Shown: positions 49,188-58,626, counted from the stretch's first letter. The stretch is 64,000 nt of DNA from an uncultured Lachnospiraceae bacterium (GCA_948794795.1 CAQGLR010000013.1:27166-91165), one strand, 5' to 3'. The notes: generated by a model not told the origin, from the letters alone. Translations and numbers: made by a program.

Positions 49188-49868
49188 TTATAGACCAGTT
49201 TTATTACAGAACCAGTCATATATGGCTGAATGTATGAAAAATCCATCTTCCTTATTATCTTGTTCAAGGCTTTCATATTCCTCTTCACTTAGAGTTTCTT
49301 TAAGCTTTTCCTTAGAGCTGTCAGGCACAACTGCATAAGTTTCATCTACAAAGCAAAGGCTTGGAAAAAGCACACACCACCAGTTTCTGCCTTTTGCTTC
49401 CCCTATTTCCACACATAAAGCCTTATAATTGCCAGCAGGAAATATAAGGTCACCATAGGATTTTACAGGAAAATATCTTTCTTCAAGGGAAACATTAACA
49501 GGATAATTATAACCATTGCCAGAAATAATATCCAAGGCAGAATTTTTAATATTGTCCTCCTGGGATGCCAGCAGCTTTTCAGCACCAGCAGCACTTGAAG
49601 TTCCTGCAATAGTGTCCTGTAACTGTTCTATAATGCCATCACGTACCTTAAGCTTTAGTGACTGGTCATTATCTGTGTCACTATTGGCTATTACATGCAG
49701 CCTTATTATATTATCTGCAATATTTTCCTGGATTTCTTCTGGGCTTTCTGTTCCATCTGGGTGGAAGTATTTTATCCCTGTAAGAAGCATTGAAAATGAT
49801 ATTGCATAAATAAATAAAAGAAAAGGAATTTTAGCTGTCTTTGATAAATTGTTAAAATATAGTTTCAT
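49188..49868 (-). CDS. spoIIR: Stage II sporulation protein R
   Basis: SpoIIR is made in the forespore under sigma-F, is secreted into the intermembrane space and triggers processing of pro-sigma-E in the mother cell. The 226 residues have an N-terminal membrane helix or signal (residues 13-33) and the family core IIRLHVIANSDTDNDQSLKLKVRDGI. The C-terminal part has NWWCVLFPSLCFVD and VRYKFVEWF-like positions are replaced by SAIYDWFCNK. Its presence implies a spore-forming lineage. Confidence 0.92.
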   Translation of the reverse strand: MKLYFNNLSKTAKIPFLLFIYAISFSMLLTGIKYFHPDGTESPEEIQENIADNIIRLHVIANSDTDNDQSLKLKVRDGIIEQLQDTIAGTSSAAGAEKLLASQEDNIKNSALDIISGNGYNYPVNVSLEERYFPVKSYGDLIFPAGNYKALCVEIGEAKGRNWWCVLFPSLCFVDETYAVVPDSSKEKLKETLSEEEYESLEQDNKEDGFFIHSAIYDWFCNKTGL

Positions 49869-50098
49869 ATGTTACCTCTTTTCTACGCACATTATATGTA
49901 AGTACGGTTTATTTGATGAATAATAAAATTCTTTATATGGACATTATTCCCTGCAAATATATAAATATTCAGCTGTATAGTTCTTATTTTTTTATTAATA
50001 AATGCCCAAAAGGTGCATTTAGACATAAAATGTGTTATTATTATTATCGTGGTTATCACGGGGACAGTGTTTTTAAGCATAAAAACAGGAGGTGCTTT

Positions 50099-52465
50099 AT
50101 GGATAAAAAGAAAAGTACAAATCCAGAAAAGGGCGGCAAGCCTGTAAAGAATAAAAAGAAACATAAGAAACATAGAAAATTCTGGTTTGGTATTAAGATA
50201 TTTTTATTATTGCTTTTACTTGGGATATTAGCAGCCCTTATAGTATTTTATTTTAAATTTGGTGATGAACTGCTGCAGTGGAGGAATGAAGCAAAGAAGT
50301 CTGTAAAAAATTCTACAGTTGAAACTTTCCGTTCTTCTGAAACCAGTATGGTTTATGCATCAAACGGTTCTGTTATAGCGAAATTAAAAGGTGATAAAGA
50401 CTCATATTACCTGACATATGATGAAATACCACAATATGTAAAAGATGCTATGATTGTAACAGAAGACAGGGACTTTTTTGAACATGATGGTGTAAACCTG
50501 CTTTCAACATTTAAGGCAGCAGCACTGCTTGTTAAAAGCAAGATAATGGGGGAAGATATAAAACGTGGCGGAAGTACGATTACACAACAGACTGCAAAAC
50601 TCGTATTCCTGACGAATGAACAGACATATGAAAGAAAAATAAGGGAAATCTTCATAGCATTTGAAATGGAGAAAAAATATACTAAAAGCCAGATACTTGA
50701 ATTTTATATTAATAATATGTATTTTGCTAATGGTTATTATGGAATAGAAGCAGCAGCAAAGGGATATTTCAGTAAACCAGCATCAGAGCTTACATTGCCA
50801 GAAACAGCCTTTTTATGTGCAATACCTAATAACCCAAGTTTGTATGACCCTTTTGATAATTATGATAATACAATTAAAAGGAAGACACGTATATTAGAAC
50901 AAATGATGGAAGCAAATGTGATAACAGCAGCAGAATACACTGATGCAAATTATGAAGATATAATACTTAATCCAGCAGAAGCTATTAAAACCCAGAATTA
51001 TATGACAACATATGCAGTAAGATGTGCAGTTAAGGCACTTATGCAGTCACATGGATTTGAATTCCAGTATGAATTTGACAGTAAAAAGGAAGAAGAAGAG
51101 TATAATGAGAGATATGATGAATTGTATAATGAGTGCCATAGTGCTCTATATACAGGAGGTTACAGGGTTTATACTTCTTTAAATAAGAAGAAACAAAAGT
51201 TATTGCAGAAATCAGTTAATGAAAAACTTTCTGAATTTAAAGAGAAGAAAGATGGAGTATATACTTTGCAAGGAGCAGCAACTTGTGTAGATAATAAAAC
51301 AGGTTATGTTGTAGCAATAGTAGGAGGGCGCAAACAGAAGTCAATAACTGGATATACCCTTAACAGGGCATTCCAGAGTTACCGCCAGCCAGGAAGTTCT
51401 TTTAAGCCGGTTGCTGTATATACCCCGCAGTTAGAGAGGGATTACACACCTGATACAATAGTGGATGATACTTATTTTGAAGACGGGCCAAGAAATTCAG
51501 ATGGTACTTATTCTGGTAAAATCCCTTTAAGATATGCAATAGAAAAGTCAAAGAATGTTATTGCATGGAAATTATTTGAGGAACTTACGCCAAAAGTTGG
51601 GTTATCATATGTATTAAAAATGAATTTTAACAGGATTGATGATAATGATTATTACCCAGCAGCATCTCTCGGCGGACTTACGAATGGTGTTACCACAGTA
51701 GAAATGGCTTCTGCATATGCTACTATAGCAAATGACGGGATTTTCCGTGAGCCTACATGTGTGAAAAAGATTACTGATTCAGAAGGTAATACTGTTGTAA
51801 ATAATAATAAACTGCGTAAGGAAAAGCAGGTATATGAAGAAACTGCTACACGTATGATGACAGATATACTTACAGGTGTTTTAAAAACAGGTACAGCAGC
51901 AGGCCATGCACTTAAAAATATGCCATGTGCAGGAAAAACTGGTACAACAAGTGATAAGAAAGATGGCTGGTTCTGTGGGTTCACCCCATATTATAGTACA
52001 GCAGTATGGGTAGGTTATGATACACCTAAGACTCTTTCTAATTTATATGGAAATACTTATCCACTGTCTATATGGGAAGAATTTATGAATATAATCCATG
52101 AGGGGCTTGAATATGAAAGCTTTAAACCATACAGCAATGATACTAACAGTGGCAGCAGCGGAAATAATTATGGTGGTGATAATAATACATGGACACAGCC
52201 TCCTGTAGAAACAGAAGAACCAGATATACAGTTTGAACAGCCTATTGACCCAGAGCCTGATATAACAGATGAGCCAGAGGAAGAAGAACCAACTACGGAA
52301 CCTGAACCACAGGAAACGGAAGAACCAGATTATGAAGAACCAACCATGGAGCCGGAACCAGAGCCTGATGTGCCAGAGAATCCAGATGATAATGGTGATG
52401 AACCAGATGATGTGGGTGGTGATGACCAGCCTTTAGATGTAGGTGAAGATGATTTAATGGAGTAA
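50099..52465 (+). CDS. Class A penicillin-binding protein (transglycosylase/transpeptidase)
   Basis: This membrane enzyme polymerises and crosslinks peptidoglycan. The 788-residue form starts at ATG 50099, six bases after AGGAGG. A Lys-rich cytoplasmic head and one transmembrane helix (about 38-60) precede the GT51 glycosyltransferase with EDRDFFEHDGV and RGGSTITQQTAK. The transpeptidase follows with SxxK in RQPGSSFKP and KTGTT. The C-terminal 100 residues are acidic and Pro/Glu/Thr-rich (EEPDYEEPTMEPEPEP). The glycosyltransferase gene follows after six bases. Confidence 0.94.
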   Translation: MDKKKSTNPEKGGKPVKNKKKHKKHRKFWFGIKIFLLLLLLGILAALIVFYFKFGDELLQWRNEAKKSVKNSTVETFRSSETSMVYASNGSVIAKLKGDKDSYYLTYDEIPQYVKDAMIVTEDRDFFEHDGVNLLSTFKAAALLVKSKIMGEDIKRGGSTITQQTAKLVFLTNEQTYERKIREIFIAFEMEKKYTKSQILEFYINNMYFANGYYGIEAAAKGYFSKPASELTLPETAFLCAIPNNPSLYDPFDNYDNTIKRKTRILEQMMEANVITAAEYTDANYEDIILNPAEAIKTQNYMTTYAVRCAVKALMQSHGFEFQYEFDSKKEEEEYNERYDELYNECHSALYTGGYRVYTSLNKKKQKLLQKSVNEKLSEFKEKKDGVYTLQGAATCVDNKTGYVVAIVGGRKQKSITGYTLNRAFQSYRQPGSSFKPVAVYTPQLERDYTPDTIVDDTYFEDGPRNSDGTYSGKIPLRYAIEKSKNVIAWKLFEELTPKVGLSYVLKMNFNRIDDNDYYPAASLGGLTNGVTTVEMASAYATIANDGIFREPTCVKKITDSEGNTVVNNNKLRKEKQVYEETATRMMTDILTGVLKTGTAAGHALKNMPCAGKTGTTSDKKDGWFCGFTPYYSTAVWVGYDTPKTLSNLYGNTYPLSIWEEFMNIIHEGLEYESFKPYSNDTNSGSSGNNYGGDNNTWTQPPVETEEPDIQFEQPIDPEPDITDEPEEEEPTTEPEPQETEEPDYEEPTMEPEPEPDVPENPDDNGDEPDDVGGDDQPLDVGEDDLME

Positions 52466-52471
52466 ATAAAA

Positions 52472-53443
52472 ATGGTTACAATAAGCTTATGCATGATTGT
52501 TAAAAATGAAGAGGCTGTATTAAGAAGATGTCTTGACAGCCTCACAGATATAGCAGATGAAATTATTATAGCTGATACAGGTTCTACAGATAATACAAAG
52601 AATATTGCACTTGAGTATACTTGTAATGTATATGATTATAAGTGGACTGGGGATTTTGCAGCAGCAAGGAATTTTGTGGCTTCAAAGGCAACAAAAGAAT
52701 ATATATATACTGCTGATGCGGACGAATATCTTGACGAAGAAAACAGGGAAAAGGTAAAAAGGCTTAAATCAATACTTCTTCCTGAAATAGAGATAGTACA
52801 GATGTTGTATTGTACACCGCCAGAACTTAGTACAGTCTATAATTATGAAAAGGAATACAGACCAAAATTATATAAAAGATTAAGGGAGTTTACATGGATT
52901 GACCCAATACATGAAACATTACGCATTGACCCTGTTGTTTATGATAGTGAAATAGAGGTCCAGCACAGGCCCGTTAGTAACCATGCAGGGCGTGACCTTG
53001 ATGCATTTGCCAGTATGTTTAAAGAAGGCAGGAAGCTTAGTAAAAAACTTCATCATATGTATGCAATGGAATTATTCCGCTCAGGTACAGATAAAGATTT
53101 CTGTAATGCTGCTGGTACATTTATGCTTACAATGGAACAGGATGGAAGAAGCATGGATGAGGTTAAGGAAGCTATGTGTGTCCTGGCAAGGTATTGCAGG
53201 ATTAAAAATGATATAGCTGGTTTTTTTGGATATGCACTTAAGGATTCAATAACAGAACCTTGTGCAGAAATCTGCTGTGAGCTTGGTATGTATTATGAGG
53301 GTACAGGAGATTATAAGGAAGCATCAATCTGGTACCAGAATGCTTTGTCAGAACCAGAAAGTATTTTAGATATAAGGACTTCTGGAGAGATTCCTGAAAA
53401 AGGGCTTGAAAGGTGCATTATGCAGACAGGGCATGTAAATTGA
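52472..53443 (+). CDS. Family 2 glycosyltransferase with helical repeat tail
   Basis: The 323-residue protein has a GT-A domain at residues 1-220. It begins TISLCMIVKNEEAVLRRCL and has the nucleotide-binding DTGSTDNT and metal-binding ADADEY (DxD). Residues 220-323 are helical and TPR-like (CELGMYYEGTGDYKEASIWYQNAL). Such enzymes transfer sugars to lipids or proteins at the cytoplasmic face; the acceptor is unknown. Its ribosome binding site lies within the end of the PBP gene, so the two are likely coupled. Confidence 0.88.
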   Translation: MVTISLCMIVKNEEAVLRRCLDSLTDIADEIIIADTGSTDNTKNIALEYTCNVYDYKWTGDFAAARNFVASKATKEYIYTADADEYLDEENREKVKRLKSILLPEIEIVQMLYCTPPELSTVYNYEKEYRPKLYKRLREFTWIDPIHETLRIDPVVYDSEIEVQHRPVSNHAGRDLDAFASMFKEGRKLSKKLHHMYAMELFRSGTDKDFCNAAGTFMLTMEQDGRSMDEVKEAMCVLARYCRIKNDIAGFFGYALKDSITEPCAEICCELGMYYEGTGDYKEASIWYQNALSEPESILDIRTSGEIPEKGLERCIMQTGHVN

Positions 53444-53491
53444 CAGGAAGTTTTGTGTTATATTGGCATGCTCTGGGTAAAAGGTGGTGGA

Positions 53492-53842
53492 ATGATGGAA
53501 GAAAAAGCTGGATATATGACTATTGATGAAAAAACGGCAGAAGAGATAGAGAATAAGATGCCAGAGGAAAGTGAGTTGTATGAGCTTGCGGATTTGTTTA
53601 AAGTATTTGGGGATTCTACAAGAATAAAGATTCTTTATGTTTTATTTGAAAATGAAATGTGTGTATATGATATAGCTAATATTTTAAATATGACACAAAG
53701 TGCAATTTCCCATCAGTTACGTGTATTAAAACAAAACAGGCTTGTGAGGTACAGGAAGGAAGGTAAAACTGTATTATATACACTTGCGGATGAACATGTT
53801 TTTACAATTCTAAGCCAAGGTATAGAACATGTGGAAGAATAG
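53492..53842 (+). CDS. ArsR/SmtB family metal-responsive repressor, zinc-type
   Basis: The 116-residue winged-helix protein releases DNA when metal binds. The recognition helix region is LNMTQSAISHQLRVLK. The final helix has DEH, ten residues, then HVEE, which exactly fits the DxHx10HxxE alpha-5 zinc site of SmtB/CzrA. An alpha-3 Cys site is absent apart from a lone Cys in EMCVYD. I chose ATG 53492, behind GGTGG. It is 48 bases after the glycosyltransferase gene and ends with its own terminator before the metal ATPase gene. Confidence 0.9.
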   Translation: MMEEKAGYMTIDEKTAEEIENKMPEESELYELADLFKVFGDSTRIKILYVLFENEMCVYDIANILNMTQSAISHQLRVLKQNRLVRYRKEGKTVLYTLADEHVFTILSQGIEHVEE

Positions 53843-53853
53843 ACAGGATTCTT

Positions 53854-53881
53854 AGGGGGACACAGTGGTGTCCTCTTTTTT
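53854..53881 (+). terminator. Terminator after the ArsR-type repressor gene
   Basis: AGGGGGACAC at 53854-53863 pairs with GTGTCCTCTT at 53868-53877 (two G-T pairs), followed by TTTT. The metal ATPase gene must therefore use its own promoter. Confidence 0.85.
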
Positions 53882-53947
53882 GGTGGGGTATCTTGGGAGG
53901 ATTCCAGATAAGTTTTAATAATATAGAGAAATTTTTAATATTGGGTA

Positions 53948-54007
53948 TTGCTTTTTAATAGATATTATGGTATATTTTAAACAAACATATGAATAACTGT
54001 TCATATG
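53948..54007 (+). promoter_or_regulatory. Promoter and ArsR-type operator of the metal ATPase gene
   Basis: TTGCTT at 53948-53953 and TATATT at 53971-53976 are 17 bases apart. The 22-base inverted repeat with arms CATATGAA/TTCATATG lies at 53986-54007, just after the -10 box. TGAA-N-TTCA repeats of this kind are typical SmtB/CzrA operators, so the adjacent repressor probably controls this promoter. Confidence 0.75.
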
Positions 54008-54064
54008 AACAATGAAAATATTACCAGTTATATATTTGCATACAGGCAGAAATGAGGTGTATAT

Positions 54065-56380
54065 ATGAAAAGAAAATATTCAATTAGTGGGATAGATTGT
54101 GCAAATTGTGCAGCAAAGCTGGAAGCAAAGATGAATGAACTTCCTGAGGTTGATAATGTAGTGCTTACATTTGCAACAGGACAGCTTTTGGTAGAAGCAC
54201 CCGATTTAGACAAGGCTCTTCCAGCTTTAAGAAAAATTGCTGATAAAATAGAACCAGGAACAATAATAGAAGAATTAAAACGTATTGGAAAAAATAAAAA
54301 TATGACAGGCAGGCATGAAGGAGAACATGAACATAACCATGTACATGAAGGGTGCGGTTGTCATGTACATGAGGGAGAGCATGAACACGGTCATATACAT
54401 GAAGGGTGTGGTTGTCATGTACATGAGGGAGAACATGGTCATGTACATGAAGAGTGTTGTCATGTACATGAGGGAGAACATGAACATATCCATGATGGGG
54501 AGGATAAACAAGGTGTGGTTGGAAAACTGCATTTGATGGATGGAAAGAAAGATGAGTTTATTAGTATAGGGGCAGGCATTGTATTTTTTATTGCAGGTCT
54601 TATTATAGGGCATTTTACAGATAAAGGTCTTTTATACGCAGGTGTATTTATTATATCATATCTGGTGCTTGGTGGTGAGGTGCTGCTTACTGCTGTTAAA
54701 AATATTTTAAGAGGAAAGATTTTTGATGAGAATTTCCTTATGGGAATTGCAACTATTGGTGCACTGGTTATTGGTGAGTATCCAGAGGCAGCAGGAGTAA
54801 TGTTATTTTACAGGGTGGGTGAGTTATTTGAAGATATTGCTGTTGGCAGAAGCCGTAAACAGATAATGGAAGCTGTTGATATGAGGCCAGAGGTGGCAAG
54901 GCTTGTAGATGGTGACAGAATTGTCCAGTGTAGCCCGGAGGAAGTTAATATTGGCAGTATTATAGAAGTCCGTGTGGGTGACAGGATACCACTTGATGGT
55001 GAAGTAGTAAAAGGAGAGAGCAGGATTGATACATCAGCTGTTACAGGTGAGCCTGTGCCTGTAACTGTAGAAGAAGGGGCAGCTGTATTGTCTGGATGTG
55101 TAAATGTATCAAATGTAATATATATAAAAACTACTAAATTACTTGAAGAATCAATGGTAAGCCGTATTCTTGAAGCAGTTGAGAATGCGGCAGCATCAAA
55201 ACCAAAGATTGACAGGTTTATTACAAAGTTTGCAAGTATTTATACTCCTTTGGTGGTTTTGGCAGCAGTTCTTACAGCAGTTGTGCCTTCTTTAATAACT
55301 GGTAACTGGGAACATTGGATTTATACAGCACTTACATTTCTTGTAATAAGTTGTCCTTGTGCATTAGTCCTTAGTGTGCCATTGGCATTTTTTGCAGGGA
55401 TTGGAGCAGGTTCAAAGAAAGGTATTCTTTTTAAAGGAGGAGTTTCATTGGAAACTCTTGCAGGTATTAAGTCTGTTGTAATGGATAAGACAGGAACAGT
55501 TACAGAAGGGAATTTTACAGTAGCAGAGATTATACCAGATGGTATAACTGAGGAACAGCTGCTTGCATATGCAGGCTCAGCAGAGAAACTTTCTACACAT
55601 CCTATAGCTGTAAGTATAATGAAGGAGGTGGAAAGTAAAGGTGTTAGTATTACAGAAGTGCTTGATACTAGAGAAGTTCCAGGAAAAGGAATGGAAGTGT
55701 CTCTACAAAATGGAAAATTGTTATGCGGCAACAGGCAGCTTCTTGAAAATAATGGTATAAAAATACCAGCTGGCAGTAAAGATATATATGGCACAGAAGT
55801 ATTTGTTGCATTTAATGGAAAATATTCAGGATGTATAATTATAAATGATACAATTAAAAAGGACTCAGAACAAGCAGTAGCAGATATGAAAAAATATGGG
55901 CTCTGGACAGCAATGCTTACTGGTGATTCAGAAAAAAATGCCAGGAATGTGGCAAATATTACAGGTATAGATGAAGTATATGCAAAGCAGATGCCAGAAG
56001 ATAAAATAAATAACCTGGTTAAGATACGTGAGAAACACGGAGCTGTAATGTTTACAGGTGATGGTATTAATGATGCACCAGTCCTTGCAGGTGCAGATGT
56101 AGGTGCTGCTATGGGAAATGGTGCAGATGCAGCAATAGAGGCAGCAGATGTAGTATTTATGAATCCTGGCCTGGGTGCAGTTCCTGAAAGTATAAGGATT
56201 GCAAAGGAAACTAAAAAGATAGCTATGGAAAATGTTATTGGTGCACTTGTAATTAAAGCAGCTGTAATGGTGCTGGGATTTGCAGGAATTGCTTCAATGT
56301 GGATGGCAGTATTTGCAGATTCAGGGGTTGCAATGCTTTGTGTGGTAAATTCAATAAGAATTTTATTTAGGGATAAATGA
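54065..56380 (+). CDS. cadA: Heavy-metal P-type ATPase, zinc/cadmium/cobalt class, with His-rich linker
   Basis: This PIB-type ATPase exports divalent metal. The 771 residues comprise an HMA domain at 1-70 with GIDCANCAAK, then a His-rich stretch at about 83-145 made of repeated HVHEG and GCGCHVHEG units. The membrane and catalytic core follows: CPC in ISCPCALVLS, phosphorylation motif DKTGTVTEG, HP in STHPIA and MFTGDGINDAP. The last membrane region has FADSGVAML, matching the DxG signature of the IB-2 (ZntA/CadA) group rather than CopA. The start follows GAGGTGTATAT. The zinc-type repressor and operator upstream support zinc or cadmium as substrate. Confidence 0.93.
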   Translation: MKRKYSISGIDCANCAAKLEAKMNELPEVDNVVLTFATGQLLVEAPDLDKALPALRKIADKIEPGTIIEELKRIGKNKNMTGRHEGEHEHNHVHEGCGCHVHEGEHEHGHIHEGCGCHVHEGEHGHVHEECCHVHEGEHEHIHDGEDKQGVVGKLHLMDGKKDEFISIGAGIVFFIAGLIIGHFTDKGLLYAGVFIISYLVLGGEVLLTAVKNILRGKIFDENFLMGIATIGALVIGEYPEAAGVMLFYRVGELFEDIAVGRSRKQIMEAVDMRPEVARLVDGDRIVQCSPEEVNIGSIIEVRVGDRIPLDGEVVKGESRIDTSAVTGEPVPVTVEEGAAVLSGCVNVSNVIYIKTTKLLEESMVSRILEAVENAAASKPKIDRFITKFASIYTPLVVLAAVLTAVVPSLITGNWEHWIYTALTFLVISCPCALVLSVPLAFFAGIGAGSKKGILFKGGVSLETLAGIKSVVMDKTGTVTEGNFTVAEIIPDGITEEQLLAYAGSAEKLSTHPIAVSIMKEVESKGVSITEVLDTREVPGKGMEVSLQNGKLLCGNRQLLENNGIKIPAGSKDIYGTEVFVAFNGKYSGCIIINDTIKKDSEQAVADMKKYGLWTAMLTGDSEKNARNVANITGIDEVYAKQMPEDKINNLVKIREKHGAVMFTGDGINDAPVLAGADVGAAMGNGADAAIEAADVVFMNPGLGAVPESIRIAKETKKIAMENVIGALVIKAAVMVLGFAGIASMWMAVFADSGVAMLCVVNSIRILFRDK
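54310..54500 (+). repeat. Tandem repeats encoding the His-rich linker
   Basis: Three to four imperfect copies of a roughly 60-66-base unit built on GTCATGTACATGAGGGAGA occur within the metal ATPase gene. Each encodes Gly-Cys-Gly-Cys-His and HVHEGEHEH-type residues. Copy number could vary between strains through slippage. Confidence 0.8.
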
Positions 56381-56481
56381 TGAAAGATTTTATGAGTATA
56401 AAGTCAAGCCAAGCGGATTGTGGATATCTGCTTGGCTTAATACTTATTTTTATAGGGGCTGTTATTAAATTTGTGGTATAA
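56377..56481 (+). CDS. Possible 34-residue single-helix membrane peptide after the metal ATPase gene
   Basis: A short frame starts at the ATGATG that overlaps the TGA stop of the ATPase gene and ends at TAA 56479-56481. It encodes a polar head and one hydrophobic helix, GYLLGLILIFIGAVIKFVV. AGGG lies 4-7 bases upstream. The overlap would couple its translation to the ATPase. Against it, a hairpin that could be the ATPase terminator lies within it. I do not recognise a family. Confidence 0.35.
   Translation: MMKDFMSIKSSQADCGYLLGLILIFIGAVIKFVV
56406..56452 (+). terminator. Terminator-like hairpin after the metal ATPase gene
   Basis: AAGCCAAGC at 56406-56414 pairs perfectly with GCTTGGCTT at 56430-56438 and is followed by AATACTTATTTTTA. 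It falls within the possible small membrane peptide gene, so only one of the two readings may be correct. Confidence 0.6.
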
Positions 56482-56527
56482 TTAAACAAGTTTAATAATA
56501 TAATTTATTTTTGACAGGAGAAAGCAT

Positions 56528-57328
56528 ATGAATATAAACGAATTGTGTATTGGGTCAGGATTAGATGAAGAAGTTACGGAATTGGTTCTTAAGTATAATT
56601 CCATGTTTGAGTATAATAAAATTAGTGATAAATGTAATAAATTGTATATGCCTGCAACATGGGAAGAAGGGATAAATGAATTACAGGAGTATTGTGGAGA
56701 AGATGAAGATGGTATAAAGATGCTTACATTGTGTCTGCATTGTTTAATACATACATATGATATGTACCAGGAAAAAGGAATACCAAATATAATATTTTGG
56801 GATACGATAAAGTTTATACCAAGATTTATGGGAAAACATAAAGAGTTATATGGCAAAAATGCATTTACCTGGGCATGGTGGTTCCCAAGGCAAATATCTA
56901 TGTGTGAATATAGAATAGGGGAATATGAATATGAATTTATAGAAGAGGATAATATAAAAAAAATATCTTTACATATTCCTTCAGATGCTAATTTAAAATC
57001 AGGAAATATTGCTGCTGTATTCCCTTTTGTACAAAAATATTATCCTGAATATGTAGATGCAGATATAGTTTGTGATTCATGGCTTATGGTTCCTGCTTTA
57101 ACTGGACTTCTGCCACCAGGGTCCAATATTGTACAGTTCCAGAAACAATTTAATATTAAAAGTGTTGATGAAGACAGCTTAGCTTTTATGGACTGGATTT
57201 ACCAATCAAGGGATATTGCATATAATGACCTTCCAGAAAATACAAGTTTGCAGTGTAAAGTTAAAGAACATCTTTTATCAGGTGGAAAGATAGGCTGGGC
57301 TTATGGTATATATAAAAAGCAGGATTAA
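56528..57328 (+). CDS. Acyltransferase-like (GNAT-related) domain protein
   Basis: The 266-residue cytoplasmic protein resembles a conserved Firmicute family annotated as acyltransferase domain-containing, with an N-terminal helical part (NELQEYCGEDEDGIKMLTL) and a C-terminal GNAT-like half. Characteristic sequences are ISLHIPSDANL, DSWLMVPALTGLLPPGSNIVQFQ and a final region ending in LLSGGKIGWAYG. No catalytic assignment is possible. AGGAG precedes the ATG. It is convergent with the lipoprotein gene. Confidence 0.65.
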   Translation: MNINELCIGSGLDEEVTELVLKYNSMFEYNKISDKCNKLYMPATWEEGINELQEYCGEDEDGIKMLTLCLHCLIHTYDMYQEKGIPNIIFWDTIKFIPRFMGKHKELYGKNAFTWAWWFPRQISMCEYRIGEYEYEFIEEDNIKKISLHIPSDANLKSGNIAAVFPFVQKYYPEYVDADIVCDSWLMVPALTGLLPPGSNIVQFQKQFNIKSVDEDSLAFMDWIYQSRDIAYNDLPENTSLQCKVKEHLLSGGKIGWAYGIYKKQD

Positions 57329-57363
57329 AAAGCTGGATATAAGTTAAATTCCAGCAGAGTCCA

Positions 57364-57392
57364 GATACCCTGCAACGGAGTTGCAGGGTATC
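57364..57392. terminator. Hairpin between convergent genes
   Basis: GATACCCTGCAA at 57364-57375 pairs perfectly with TTGCAGGGTATC at 57381-57392 around a 5-base loop. Flanking AAGTTAA and TTAACTT may extend the stem. T tracts are weak on both sides. Confidence 0.6.
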
Positions 57393-57396
57393 CGGA

Positions 57397-58626
57397 TTAA
57401 CTTTGCTTTGTATATTTTACAATAAATAAGTTAGATTGTGTTCCATCAAATTCATCTCTTTTGGTTATGGGCCAGTCTTCTGAATATACTATATAAAATT
57501 CATTCTCATTTTTGGCTTTCATATTTAAAATCATATATTCTGTAAAGTATTCATCATCTTTAATGCTTCCAAGGCATGTTGTTGTATTATTATAAATATC
57601 TTCTACAACAAAGTTACCATTATCTTCAATCCAGAAGAATTTTCCATTGTTAAAAGATTTATTAGAACTTTTTGTACCATTAATGGGCCTGTTTTCTGTT
57701 GTATGTAGTATTTTACCAGTTTTTCTATTAGCAATATAATATTTGGTAGCAGAATTATCATCAAAATATTTGCTGTTATCTCCATAAATATAATTATCAT
57801 AAATATACATTATACGGAAATCTGTTTTTAATTCAGTTTTTATATTTCCAGTTTTAATATTAAATATTGCAATGCCGCCATATCCCTGCTCTGAATTATA
57901 AAGTGCACGTATCTTGTTTTTGCCTGTAAATCCAATAATATTTACAAAAAAATAATCATTTTTATCTTTTAATAATTTGGTCATATTAAATGTTTTTGAT
58001 TTTGATAATTTTACTTTTTTTCCATTTTGTTTATAGATTTGGAAGATACATGCAGGTTTATATTTTAGTGGTGAGTCTTTAAAATAACCTGGGTCTATGA
58101 AGTAATCATCTAGGAATATTTCTTTTGTTTTATATATATAGTTGCCATTTTTTATAGTATCTTGGGAGTAAAAGTGTTCACCATTATCTGTTTTGTAATC
58201 AAAGTACTTTATTTTCTTTTTTATTCCATATGTTACCAGTGCTTCTATATTGCTTGTATTTTTAGAATTATTTTTATTATCTGTTCCCAGTTCTGTTAAA
58301 AATACTTGTAGATGGCCTGAATTATTAAAACTTAAAGTGCTGTTTCTGGCATGTGTCATTCCATTTATAATTTCATTATCAAGTTTTTCTGGTTTAAATA
58401 TTGTTAAATTTTCTTGTTTATCCTGGACCTGGTTTTCTAATTTGTCTGATGAAGTAATTTGCTTTTTGTTATTGCCAGGGCTTAAGGGGGTATTATTACA
58501 TGATGTTATAAATAATGAAACAGCTAAAGTTAATAATAACATAGGCATTTTTATGTTAGCTATATGTAGAATATTTTTATTATTGGTAATGTTATCCATA
58601 TTTTTGTATTTTTTAAATAAGCCCAT
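57397..58626 (-). CDS. Uncharacterised lipoprotein
   Basis: The 409-residue protein has a hydrophobic stretch at residues 28-42 ending in the lipobox LFITSC (Cys43), with an unusually long N-terminal region before it. The mature part is Lys/Asn-rich and strand-rich with spaced Gly and Tyr (KTGNIKTELKTDFRIMYIYDNYIYG, NRKTGKILHTTENRP), suggesting a beta-propeller. I do not recognise a family. GGAG is eight bases before the ATG. No neighbour suggests a role. Confidence 0.75.
   Translation of the reverse strand: MGLFKKYKNMDNITNNKNILHIANIKMPMLLLTLAVSLFITSCNNTPLSPGNNKKQITSSDKLENQVQDKQENLTIFKPEKLDNEIINGMTHARNSTLSFNNSGHLQVFLTELGTDNKNNSKNTSNIEALVTYGIKKKIKYFDYKTDNGEHFYSQDTIKNGNYIYKTKEIFLDDYFIDPGYFKDSPLKYKPACIFQIYKQNGKKVKLSKSKTFNMTKLLKDKNDYFFVNIIGFTGKNKIRALYNSEQGYGGIAIFNIKTGNIKTELKTDFRIMYIYDNYIYGDNSKYFDDNSATKYYIANRKTGKILHTTENRPINGTKSSNKSFNNGKFFWIEDNGNFVVEDIYNNTTTCLGSIKDDEYFTEYMILNMKAKNENEFYIVYSEDWPITKRDEFDGTQSNLFIVKYTKQS

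Noticed and set aside
49869..49960. Sigma-F promoter for spoIIR
   Set aside because: Expected from Bacillus biology, but I could not find a convincing match to the sigma-F boxes in this AT-rich stretch.
54310..54500. Repeats resembling a CRISPR array
   Set aside because: The units are in frame inside the metal ATPase gene, have no constant repeat/spacer pattern and encode a His-rich linker.
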